Assembly: GCA_964432155.1 (NCBI GenBank) | Contig: CAYSMF010000019.1 | Location: 1 to 34,154, forward strand | DNA: 34,154 bases | Direction: 5' to 3' | Origin: UBA10438 sp964432155 | GTDB taxonomy: Bacteria > Bacteroidota > Ignavibacteria > Kapaibacteriales > Kapaibacteriaceae | In this document: piece after piece, positions 22,981-31,606 of the stretch | How the letters are laid out: each line of letters begins with the position of its first letter | Numbering within the stretch: position 1 is the stretch's first letter | The notes under the pieces: model-generated | What the model was told of the DNA's origin: nothing | Database searches by the model: none | The model's input: the letters and a program-made list of their open reading frames with translations, nothing else | Position numbers and translations under genes: made by a program

Positions 22981-24057
22981 TCACTGGAAGCGCATTGCAA
23001 CGCTCAGTCGGCTGATCAATCCGATGTTCTGTGTTGGATTCACAGAGTAGTCGATCTGACCCTCGAAACCACCACCGTTGTAGCGGAGGCCGAGTCCACC
23101 GGCAAGACCAAACTGATCCGAGCCAAAGCGATAACCAGCACGTACACTGACGAAATCACGCCATGTGTATTCTGTACCGATTGCGAATTGCTCAGGAACA
23201 TCGCTGAATGTCTCGAAGTCCACAGCTGCTACCAGGGAGTGCTCAAGCACGCCATTGGCATCAACTTCTGGTTCGAACACCATGCCCTGGCAGAGATCTG
23301 CACCGAGACCGGCACGGAACGACAGTGGCATGTTGAACGGAGACGTTTGCATCTGCATGTCGAGCGACATGTTGTTCAGACCTGGCGTTGGGCTGTTTGT
23401 GCGTGTGATTTCTGGTCCGTCGTAGGACTGCTGTGTGCCCAACGAATTGATCGAGAAACCAAGCATCAGACCCTTATAGCCCGTGTTGTAGCGCGTACCG
23501 ATGTCGAAGACAAAGCCACTTGCATTCATGTTCGAGAATGCGTGTTGCACGTACTTCGCTGTAGCACCGAACGAGAACTGCTCCGTGAGGTATCCAGCGA
23601 GCGTAATGCCAACGGCAAGGTCGCTCACGTTGTAGATACCACCCGTACCATCTTGTTGGTTCGTCGTTGTCACGTTGATGTCGCCGCTGCTGAACGATGT
23701 GAAGCTCGCGCCGAGACGGAACTTCTCACCCACAGGGATGGCAACAGCCGCGAAGTTGTGCGACATACCGGCGAACCAGAATGTCTGGCTGAAATCAGCT
23801 GCATAACGCTTGACGTCGGCCAAGCCAGCTGAGTTCCAGAAGATCGACGTGAGGTCGTCAGACATCGCTGAATACGCGCCAGCCATACCCGTACCGCGGG
23901 CGCCAACACCGATCTTCAGGAACTGACCTCCCGAGAGGCCGACCTTCGTGAATTCTCCAGCCGTGACGGCGATCAGCTGTGCTGATGCGACCGATGAGGA
24001 GAAGCAAATGAGGCAGGCCGCGAGGGCAAGGCGTGTTAGTGTGTTCATATTCTTCAT
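22981..24057 (-). CDS. PorV/PorQ-family outer-membrane protein
   Basis: PorV (LptO) and PorQ are outer-membrane beta-barrels; PorV shuttles T9SS cargo after translocation. This 358-residue protein has a signal peptide ending SVASAQ. It also has the family motif FLKIGVGARGTGMAGAYSA, followed by MSDDLTSIFWNSAGLA, near residues 46-80. The rest is an alternating beta pattern ending in VAMRFQ, consistent with a barrel. The ATG at 24057 is chosen because six guanines precede it at a 5-nt distance, the start of a strong ribosome-binding site. It lies 11 nt after the large secreted protein gene, in the same transcript. Whether it is PorV proper or a paralogue dedicated to its neighbour cannot be decided from sequence alone. 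Confidence 0.85.
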   Translation of the reverse strand: MKNMNTLTRLALAACLICFSSSVASAQLIAVTAGEFTKVGLSGGQFLKIGVGARGTGMAGAYSAMSDDLTSIFWNSAGLADVKRYAADFSQTFWFAGMSHNFAAVAIPVGEKFRLGASFTSFSSGDINVTTTNQQDGTGGIYNVSDLAVGITLAGYLTEQFSFGATAKYVQHAFSNMNASGFVFDIGTRYNTGYKGLMLGFSINSLGTQQSYDGPEITRTNSPTPGLNNMSLDMQMQTSPFNMPLSFRAGLGADLCQGMVFEPEVDANGVLEHSLVAAVDFETFSDVPEQFAIGTEYTWRDFVSVRAGYRFGSDQFGLAGGLGLRYNGGGFEGQIDYSVNPTQNIGLISRLSVAMRFQ

Positions 24058-24062
24058 TGTGT

Positions 24063-24068
24063 CCCCCC
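24063..24068 (-). promoter_or_regulatory. Strong ribosome binding site before PorV-like gene
   Basis: GGGGGG on the minus strand lies 5 nt upstream of the ATG at 24057 and directly after the stop of the large secreted protein gene. It decides between this ATG and one three codons later. Confidence 0.5.
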
Positions 24069-27000
24069 TTACTGTCCGTCACCAACAACACGTGCAGGGC
24101 CTACGACGATCGTGAACTTGCGGATGACGCTTGCGCCTTCCGGAGTTTCGATCTTCGCAACGAGCATTTGGCTTGCAACGCGCTGGTTGTTCTTGGAGAG
24201 GAGGTTCCAAACATCGGCCCCTGCCTTGTCTGGTGAGACTCCCGTGAGTTCATTGTGATCAATCACCTTTACAATCTCGCCGTTCGTTGTGTAGATCGTG
24301 ATCTTACACACACGTGGGAGACGTGTAAAGTAGAGTTGGCCTTGGAATGGCGTTGTAACGCCTTCGTGTGTGACGTAGTACGGGTTCGGTACAACCTGCA
24401 CTTGTTCGAGCTGCTCGTCGGAATACGACTGTGAGTTCGACTGTGCTGTGTATGGATCGTACTGTGCTACACGGATGTATGCCTTCGCCGAATCGAATGG
24501 GAAGCCGAATGCACCACCAAATGTGAGAAGACGAATCTTGTCACCTGGCTTGAGATCTTCAGTTGCCCATTGAGCGATTGGGTTCGATGGCGTTGGTGCC
24601 GCATCTGTGATTGTACGGTTCGAGCGGATACGACCAAGCTGTGCGAAGTCGAGTACGAACTGTGTACCACCAAGCGCGATCACGTGTGTGAAGTCGAGCG
24701 TATCGCCACCGCCTGTTGAGAGGCGACGTGACAGGTAGTAACGATTCTGCTCGCCAACAGGCTTGCCGTCGTTCGATTGTGCAGCAAGACGTGCGAGTGT
24801 TGACGGACGGAAGTCGGAACCACGTGTGTTGCGCCATCCGAACGTCGCACCTGTGAAGTGACCGAGGCGAACTGCTTCTGGGTTCGGGAACTGCAGAATC
24901 TGTGCCGCTGGGATCTTCGAGTAATCGAGCACCTGTGGTGTCAGGTTGAAGTCGTACCCAACATTGGCTGTGCCGATTGTGCCGTCTGGACGTGGATCCT
25001 GACGCTCGAACGAGTACACGTTCTTGATGTCGTATGTCAGGTATGGAACGTCGCTAAATGTGATGGACGAATCGCGACCTGCAGCAACTTCGAAGTTGGT
25101 GCGGATTGTTTCGGTACCACCCTCCTTAAACGTCACCTCGTAGATACCAGGACCGTTGTTATAGCTCGTTGCCCATGGCTGTGCCGGGACAAAGTCTGGG
25201 AACGGAAGCTGGATAAACGGAGGTGGCGGATTCAACTCATTCGAATTGTTGTAGAGCGACGCCACCGAGTTTGTTTTTAGCACAGGGAAATTCGCTGGAC
25301 CATTTGCAACGAATGCAGTGTCTGCGCGATAGATACCACCCCACTGCTCAATTGCGTAGTCGAATGCAACGCCGAGAGCACCGAAGGCATACTTATTCGC
25401 GAAGCAGGCAGCGTCCGACGTGAACATACCCGAGCGGATGACCTTCTCACGTGAATCCGGCAGACCGAACTTTGTCGAATCGATGCGACGGATCGAGCCA
25501 TCAGAGTTGTACACGGTGTCGTACATCACCTGGTTTGTGTCGACGTAGACAGCCGAGTTCTCTGTGAAGTAGCCTGGCAGACCAGGAACGTTCGACGATG
25601 GACAGAGTTCTGGTGGGAGGAAGCTCGACCATGTGTTGAGTTCCTCACGTGTTGCAGAGTCGCGGAGGATGAATACCACGCCGTAGAGACCATCACCTGG
25701 TGCCGTGGAGTTTGGCACTGGATTGTAGCCTTGCCAGAAGCGGAAGAACTCAAGTTCGAGTGTACGACCAGCGAAGAGCTGGTTGAAGCGCTGCTGGTCG
25801 TTGACCAACAGGCGAACGTTGTAGATGCCACCAAGCTTCTTGCGATTTGCATCGTCTGTTGTGAACGTGAAAGCTGCAGCATTACCTGGACGTGATGCCA
25901 GTGGTGTTGCGGTGATCACGTTTGGCAGACCAACTGCGCGGTTGTTCAGCTTTGGAGGAGTTGGCAACAGGTAATCGCCTTCGTCATATGCACGAACAGC
26001 ATATGTATAGTCGATGTTGTTGATCAGCTTCTCGCTTGCTTCAGGATTTGCTGAGTACGTGACCGTACCGTTGCGGTCGTCATCACCAAGGTCGAAGAAC
26101 ACGCGGCCACCGGTGAGTTCGCGCATGTACTTGGCAACGATTTCCTTACGGACTTCATTGGTCTCTTCCCACGGACGCTTTGTTGGCACAAGTTGCGCCG
26201 TTCCGCCCGATGAGAATACCGTGTCGACATCGTTGAAGAGGAATGGTTCCATCTTCACGCGACGCGCAAGGATGAGCTTCACGAGCGAGTCCTTCGCAAC
26301 CTTTGCAGCGACAGTATCGAGCTGAAGGTTGGCACCCAGACGGCGAACCGGCGGGAGTGTTTCGATCAGCGTCGTGAAGTATGTAAAGCGAATCGAATCG
26401 AGCTTATCGAAGTTTGGAACACGATTGTTTGTGCCCGAAACAAAGCCCGTTGTGATGATCGTTGAGTCTGAGCGGTTGATGCGCAGACCGTACAGCGAGT
26501 CACGACCGCGGAGCAGACGTGAGAAGTACGAGCCCCATGGCTCTTGCTGCAGGTTGACTGTGCGTACAACCATGAACTTGCGCTGGTTTGGCTTGATCAC
26601 ATCGATCACTTGGAATTGATCCATGCGAACGCCAGTGTTACCAATTGCAGCGCCTTCCTTCACGAATGGCGAAGCCATTGCGAACTGACCGATCTGCTTC
26701 CATGCGAGTGGACCCTTGCGAGCATTCTCTTGGAAGTCGACTGCGAATGTGTCTTGGTCCGTGCGGCGTGCACGATAAATGCGGTAGCCGATGAAGTCGA
26801 GACCACGCTCGAGTGTGTCGACAGAGATTTCTGCTGTCGAGTCCCACTGGATGGCAATCGCGTTGTTGAGCGGCAGGAATCCTTCTTCAGGAATCGTCAT
26901 GAAGGAGTTCACGCCTTGTGTTGAACCGCGCGGTGCACCCTTGATGATCGACAGATCTGGTGGCTTTGGAGCACGGAACTGATTGTCGTACACGAACTGA

Positions 27001-28370
27001 GCGAAGCGGACCTTACGGATCAGTTCCGCCATGTCTTCCGTTGTACCCGTTGCATCGCCACCGTTTGCTGTACCACCGAGGATGATACCAACAACGATAC
27101 GTGCAGAGTCTCCCGGACGCATGTGGAACGGACCTGTTGCCATCATGAGACGGCGGTCGCCAGGGCCAAGGTCGCCATCTAGACGCTGGCTCGAGATGAA
27201 GTTGTAGCGGTCTTCGTTTTCGATCGGGTCTTCTGTGATAGGCCAGTTGCGCATTGTGCGCATACCGAGCTGCTCAGAGACCGGGAACTGACGCTTGTCC
27301 TTGCGCATGAACTTCTCTGCGTCGATTGCAGGCGACTCAAGGAAGTTGAAACCGAGGTAGCCGAAACCTTGACCAGCTTCACCACGATCTGCATTTGTCC
27401 ATTGCACGGCAAGGTTCAGACCTGGCTCTTCGCTGTAGAAGCGAGCGCGGTCGTTCTGTGCACCACCAACTGGATTTGTACGAAGCGCAATGTCGACGTC
27501 CTGGACGGCTGCCATCCAGCAGTCATACAGTGTATCCTTGAAGTTCGTTGGGTGAATGAACATGTACTTCAAGAACAAGAAGTCGGCATAATCACCAAAG
27601 CCCCACGAGTAGACCATCTGCTCGATTTGGAAGCCGAGAGGATAGCCGTCGGCCTTACGCTTGGTAACACCGCCTTCGTAGTAGTTGAGATCTGTGTCCT
27701 TGTACACCGAGAACACGTCTTCTTCTGAGATGAACGCTGGACCCTTCGGGTAGTTCGTCTTGAAGCGTTGTGTTGGGTCGTTTACATAGAGACCGTAGTA
27801 GTTGTTGAAGCGGACAGTATCGCTTGGGGATGTATCCCAAATCGGCCAACGTGGGAACGTTGGGTTTGCGAAGTCCGTACCATCCGTTGTGCTGAAGTCT
27901 GTTGAGAAATACGTGCGGTACTTATTGATGCCCGCGTCAGCTGTTGTGATCACCGCATCACCATCTTCAATCGTACCAGGCACCATCCACGACAGACCCG
28001 AGTTCGGGTTGTACGTGATCAGCACGCGCTTACGCAAGGAGTCTGATCCCGGTGGACGCTTGCGCGCACCGAACCATGCACCACCAGCAAAGATGTACTG
28101 GTTGTTGCGACCACGTGGCCAGAACGTACCACCGACACCATTTCGAACGTCAAATCCGAAGATGCCATAGTTGGTTGTCTGGAAGTCGATGTTCGACACA
28201 ACGTTGCGTTGCTGATCGAACACCCCGCGAGGAGTACGCTGCACTTGTTCGCTAGCCTTGTCCTTCTCCGTGCGACGCTGTGGCGTACCGTTCGTTCCTG
28301 CATACGCAGCAACGGAGGCCATCGCAAGGATGGCAAGAACCGCGCTTCGCAGCATCCATCGTTGTGTCAT
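24069..28370 (-). CDS. Very large secreted protein with T9SS/FlgD-like C-terminal domain
   Basis: This protein of about 1433 residues begins with a signal peptide (MTQRWMLRSAVLAILAMASV, cleavage likely after AYAG). It has no family I recognise for most of its length. A Tyr/Trp/Asn-rich N-terminal ~450 residues is followed by beta-rich segments and a fibronectin/Ig-like region around the INNIDYTYAVRAYDEGDYLL stretch. The last ~90 residues (VVPNPYY, IYTTNGEIVKVIDH, VWNLLSKNNQRVAS, KFTIV) form a FlgD-like/T9SS C-terminal domain as seen in Ignavibacteria-type proteins. It is therefore probably exported and surface-attached. The ATG at 28370 has GGAG 5 nt upstream; the ATG at 28400 is an alternative. 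Its place between a TonB receptor and a PorV-like protein suggests one functional set. Confidence 0.8.
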   Translation of the reverse strand: MTQRWMLRSAVLAILAMASVAAYAGTNGTPQRRTEKDKASEQVQRTPRGVFDQQRNVVSNIDFQTTNYGIFGFDVRNGVGGTFWPRGRNNQYIFAGGAWFGARKRPPGSDSLRKRVLITYNPNSGLSWMVPGTIEDGDAVITTADAGINKYRTYFSTDFSTTDGTDFANPTFPRWPIWDTSPSDTVRFNNYYGLYVNDPTQRFKTNYPKGPAFISEEDVFSVYKDTDLNYYEGGVTKRKADGYPLGFQIEQMVYSWGFGDYADFLFLKYMFIHPTNFKDTLYDCWMAAVQDVDIALRTNPVGGAQNDRARFYSEEPGLNLAVQWTNADRGEAGQGFGYLGFNFLESPAIDAEKFMRKDKRQFPVSEQLGMRTMRNWPITEDPIENEDRYNFISSQRLDGDLGPGDRRLMMATGPFHMRPGDSARIVVGIILGGTANGGDATGTTEDMAELIRKVRFAQFVYDNQFRAPKPPDLSIIKGAPRGSTQGVNSFMTIPEEGFLPLNNAIAIQWDSTAEISVDTLERGLDFIGYRIYRARRTDQDTFAVDFQENARKGPLAWKQIGQFAMASPFVKEGAAIGNTGVRMDQFQVIDVIKPNQRKFMVVRTVNLQQEPWGSYFSRLLRGRDSLYGLRINRSDSTIITTGFVSGTNNRVPNFDKLDSIRFTYFTTLIETLPPVRRLGANLQLDTVAAKVAKDSLVKLILARRVKMEPFLFNDVDTVFSSGGTAQLVPTKRPWEETNEVRKEIVAKYMRELTGGRVFFDLGDDDRNGTVTYSANPEASEKLINNIDYTYAVRAYDEGDYLLPTPPKLNNRAVGLPNVITATPLASRPGNAAAFTFTTDDANRKKLGGIYNVRLLVNDQQRFNQLFAGRTLELEFFRFWQGYNPVPNSTAPGDGLYGVVFILRDSATREELNTWSSFLPPELCPSSNVPGLPGYFTENSAVYVDTNQVMYDTVYNSDGSIRRIDSTKFGLPDSREKVIRSGMFTSDAACFANKYAFGALGVAFDYAIEQWGGIYRADTAFVANGPANFPVLKTNSVASLYNNSNELNPPPPFIQLPFPDFVPAQPWATSYNNGPGIYEVTFKEGGTETIRTNFEVAAGRDSSITFSDVPYLTYDIKNVYSFERQDPRPDGTIGTANVGYDFNLTPQVLDYSKIPAAQILQFPNPEAVRLGHFTGATFGWRNTRGSDFRPSTLARLAAQSNDGKPVGEQNRYYLSRRLSTGGGDTLDFTHVIALGGTQFVLDFAQLGRIRSNRTITDAAPTPSNPIAQWATEDLKPGDKIRLLTFGGAFGFPFDSAKAYIRVAQYDPYTAQSNSQSYSDEQLEQVQVVPNPYYVTHEGVTTPFQGQLYFTRLPRVCKITIYTTNGEIVKVIDHNELTGVSPDKAGADVWNLLSKNNQRVASQMLVAKIETPEGASVIRKFTIVVGPARVVGDGQ

Positions 28371-28416
28371 GACATCTCCAATGTTCTTCTTCAAGTTCAT
28401 AGTTGGGGCCCCCGCG

Positions 28417-31400
28417 TTAGAATCGGAACGCAACAGCGAAGTACGCTGTACGCGGGAATTGATAATTACCACGGCGAGCTACGACATCGTCGACGTACTC
28501 CTTGTATCCGCGGTATGTTTCTTCTGGTGTTACGCGACCGTCTTGGTTGAAGTCGACGCGCTGCTGATACAGACGAAGACCAACACGATCGTACTGGTTC
28601 GCTGCAATTGTTGCCTTGTTGCCTGGGTCTGCCGTACGGTAGTACGTTACAGCTGGGAAGTCCGACTGCTGACGGTTCAATGCGAAGCCGTCGAAGTCTG
28701 GGCTGCCTGTTGCTGTGTAGAACGAGATGGCGTTTGTGAAGTTCAGCAGGTTCGTCACGTCGAGCGTGAGGTCGATTGCCGAGTTGCCACCAAGAACGTC
28801 GTTCAATGGGATCGTACGTGTGATACGAAGCTCGGAGTTCCAGTTCGACGGGAATCGTGCCGAGTTGATCTGTCCTGCAGCCTGACCACGTGCATCAACC
28901 GGTGTGTATGGCAGACCAGACTGCCATGAGCCCGAGAGGTTGATTGTGAAGTACTCGAGGAATGTGATACCAGCGATCGATGGACCTTCGTCGTTGCCCC
29001 AGCTGAAGCCGATCTGACCGTTAACACGGTTGCGCTGATCGAAGTCGAGTGGGAAGTCTGTCACTGGGAATGCAGGCTCGCCCGTGAATGGGTCGAGACC
29101 AACTGCCGTTGTGCTTGCGTTTGCTGTACCACGTGCTGACGAGAGTGTGTAGTTCAAGTTGAACTGCCAGTTGTCCGACAGACGCTTCATGAACGTGAAC
29201 TCAACACCGCGAGCATTGCCGTAGTCAGCAAGAACACGCTGGAAGAATGGCGTTGGTGCAACACGCACGTAGGCCAGACCCGACTGATTGTAGATGTCCT
29301 TGTAGTAACCTGTTACTGTCAATGCAAGGTCATCTGTCAGCTGATGGTTGTACGCAACTTGATACTGGTTCGTACGCTGCATTTCCATGTTCGGGTTACC
29401 AAGAACTTGGCTGCCGCGAAGCTGGAACGCGTTGAACGAGTCATAGAACTCAGCCCATGGTGGAGCTTGGTAGTAGATACCGTATGAGAGCTGGAAGTTC
29501 TGACGTTCTGTGAGTGGGTATGTGATCGAGATACGTGGGCTCAAGTAGAGCTTCGCATCGACACGAGCAAACCCTTGATCGTTACCGAATGGGTAGAATG
29601 CATCGTAGCTCGTACGATAGAGCGCGTCAGCATTGAGATAGTCCATACGAAGACCAGGTGTGAACACGAGCCCCTTGAAGAGGATCTGGTCTTGGATAAA
29701 GAATGCACCTGTTGTTGGCGTGTATGGCTTTTCCGATTCTGCCTTCGCTGCAGCAGATGCAGGATCGTTCGCCTTCACGTCGAAGTACAAGTTGCCGCCG
29801 TAGCCACTACCGTACACGTCATAGAATGGCGAACCGTCCCATGGGTTGCTGTTTGAGTGACGTGTGAGGTTGAGCGAGCGGAACTCGAAACCAGCCTTCA
29901 TCACGTGCTGCGTGCTGCCGATATCAGCCTTGTATGTGACGTTACCGTCGAGCTGATAGAATGTTGCGTTACGCAAGTCGATACCGCCTTCGTTACCGCG
30001 AGCTGCGAAGTACCCGAACAGACCGTATGGGTTGCGTGTCGACTGGAAGTCAGGTGGACCTTCAACGTATCCTGTGATTGGGTTACGCTTCGTTGTCTCG
30101 ATCTTCAAGTAGCCGTCTTCTGTGAATGCAGTCTGACGGAGGTAATCGTATGCATCAAGGATCTTGTTTGAACCTGCGATGTACGATGAGTCGTTGAACG
30201 CAAGGTTGTCTTCTGGGAGGAAGATATCGAAGCCACCGAAGAGGCTCGGAGCAAGGCTTGTACCGTTGTTGGTCTTGCGCTTACCTGTCTCTGTTGTCTT
30301 CGAGTTGTACGAACCGCGGACTTCGTACACGAGGTTGTCACCAACGCTCTGGTTCCACTGTGCGAACCCGTTCGTTGTGAACTCTTGCACAACAATCTGC
30401 TTGACGTTGCGCTCTGGAACTCCGTTACCAACTGCGTTAGCAATTGGATTGCCGTTCATCATCGTTGGGATGCCTTCGTCGTTGGCATACAACCAACCCC
30501 AGCCGTTACGCTCACCGTTCACAACGCCGTACATACCACCAACGAGGAGCGACGAGTTACCGTCGACCTGGAAGCGAAGGCGACCTGTGATGTTGCGCGA
30601 CCATGTGCGGTTGTTCGGCTGCATACCGAGGTTGTTGCCGAGCGGATCAAGCACCTGCAGACCGAAGTTGCGGTGGTTTTGATACGTGTTACGAACAGCG
30701 ACGAAGAACGTCGAGTTGCTGAATCCAAGTGGACCACCGAGTGTTACGTCAACAACGTCCTCAAGTGGGTAACCAGCCTTGACGCCGTTGCCTGCCGTAC
30801 CGAAGAGGAACGGGGCATCCTTACGCCAACGAACAAGACCCTCATAGCGGTCTGTCTTACCAGTCTTCACAACTGTGTTGACGATACCACCGAGCGCGTT
30901 TCCGTACTCAGCACCGAAACCACCAGTCTGCGCTTGCACCTGCTCAGTAGCGAACGGACTTGGCATCGCAGCAGACACCGTAGCGCCTGAGTTACCAAGA
31001 CCACCCGTGAACTGGTCAGTTACCGTCAGACCGTCGACAAGCACCTGTGTTTCTGTTGTTCGCGAACCACGCACAACGAAGTTGTTGCCCGAAGCACGGA
31101 TACCGGCGTTGAGGGAGAGCGCAGACGCGACGTTATCACGCGCGATCTTCGTCATGTCCTCACCCTTCATCACCTGCGTCGAACCCACGTCGGTGCTACG
31201 CACCATTTCGCGGTCGGCTGTGACACGGATTTCCTTGCCCTTCTTTCCGCCGATCTCAAGCTTGAAGTTGAGCGTCAGCGTCTGGTCGGCGACGATCGTG
31301 ACCTTTGCAAGTGCCGTGTCGTAACCCACCGACGTTACACGCACCGTATACGAACCGGCCGTGATGTTGGTGATGTTGTAGCGGCCGTCAATCTTTGCGC

Positions 31401-31560
31401 TGGCACCGCGGGTTGTTCCAAGAACTCGGATGGTGGCGCCAGGAACTGGCTTGCCGTCCGAATCTGTGACCTTACCGGTCAGAATGCCTGTGATCCCAGC
31501 CCACGATGCGGTTGTTGCCGCAGCAAGTAGGATCGCCACAAGAAGGTACCGATGTACCAT
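28417..31560 (-). CDS. TonB-dependent outer-membrane receptor
   Basis: This protein of 1047 residues has a signal peptide (MVHRYLLVAILLAAATTASW) and a carboxypeptidase-regulatory-like domain (about 25-100; GKVTDSDGKPVPGATIRVLG). A plug domain (about 115-230) contains FVVRGSRTTETQVLVDGL and AEYGNALGGIVNTVVKTG. A 22-strand-type barrel ends in YFAVAFRF, with the expected terminal Phe. The substrate is not indicated by sequence. Near the C-terminus, DFNQDGRVTPEE is a good EF-hand-like loop in what should be the last extracellular loop. The ATG at 31560 is chosen over 31566 because AGGAG lies 7 nt upstream of it. It sits between the Asp-box T9SS cargo gene and the large secreted protein gene. Confidence 0.92.
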   Translation of the reverse strand: MVHRYLLVAILLAAATTASWAGITGILTGKVTDSDGKPVPGATIRVLGTTRGASAKIDGRYNITNITAGSYTVRVTSVGYDTALAKVTIVADQTLTLNFKLEIGGKKGKEIRVTADREMVRSTDVGSTQVMKGEDMTKIARDNVASALSLNAGIRASGNNFVVRGSRTTETQVLVDGLTVTDQFTGGLGNSGATVSAAMPSPFATEQVQAQTGGFGAEYGNALGGIVNTVVKTGKTDRYEGLVRWRKDAPFLFGTAGNGVKAGYPLEDVVDVTLGGPLGFSNSTFFVAVRNTYQNHRNFGLQVLDPLGNNLGMQPNNRTWSRNITGRLRFQVDGNSSLLVGGMYGVVNGERNGWGWLYANDEGIPTMMNGNPIANAVGNGVPERNVKQIVVQEFTTNGFAQWNQSVGDNLVYEVRGSYNSKTTETGKRKTNNGTSLAPSLFGGFDIFLPEDNLAFNDSSYIAGSNKILDAYDYLRQTAFTEDGYLKIETTKRNPITGYVEGPPDFQSTRNPYGLFGYFAARGNEGGIDLRNATFYQLDGNVTYKADIGSTQHVMKAGFEFRSLNLTRHSNSNPWDGSPFYDVYGSGYGGNLYFDVKANDPASAAAKAESEKPYTPTTGAFFIQDQILFKGLVFTPGLRMDYLNADALYRTSYDAFYPFGNDQGFARVDAKLYLSPRISITYPLTERQNFQLSYGIYYQAPPWAEFYDSFNAFQLRGSQVLGNPNMEMQRTNQYQVAYNHQLTDDLALTVTGYYKDIYNQSGLAYVRVAPTPFFQRVLADYGNARGVEFTFMKRLSDNWQFNLNYTLSSARGTANASTTAVGLDPFTGEPAFPVTDFPLDFDQRNRVNGQIGFSWGNDEGPSIAGITFLEYFTINLSGSWQSGLPYTPVDARGQAAGQINSARFPSNWNSELRITRTIPLNDVLGGNSAIDLTLDVTNLLNFTNAISFYTATGSPDFDGFALNRQQSDFPAVTYYRTADPGNKATIAANQYDRVGLRLYQQRVDFNQDGRVTPEETYRGYKEYVDDVVARRGNYQFPRTAYFAVAFRF

Positions 31561-31567
31561 TAGCATA

Positions 31568-31572
31568 CTCCT
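31568..31572 (-). promoter_or_regulatory. Ribosome binding site deciding the TonB receptor start
   Basis: AGGAG on the minus strand is 7 nt before the ATG at 31560 but only 1 nt before the ATG at 31566, which favours the shorter form. Confidence 0.65.
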
Positions 31573-31606
31573 GAGGGACTCGTTGTGTAGTTAATTCGTA
31601 GGAAGA

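Noticed and set aside
22025..23832. Long plus-strand frames opposite the GWxTD and PorV-like genes
   Set aside because: They cover well-supported genes and the terminator, and lack signals or family features.
26049..26084. EF-hand-like stretch DDDRNGTVTYSA in the giant secreted protein
   Set aside because: Position 12 lacks the acidic ligand and spacing is imperfect; not claimed as a calcium site.
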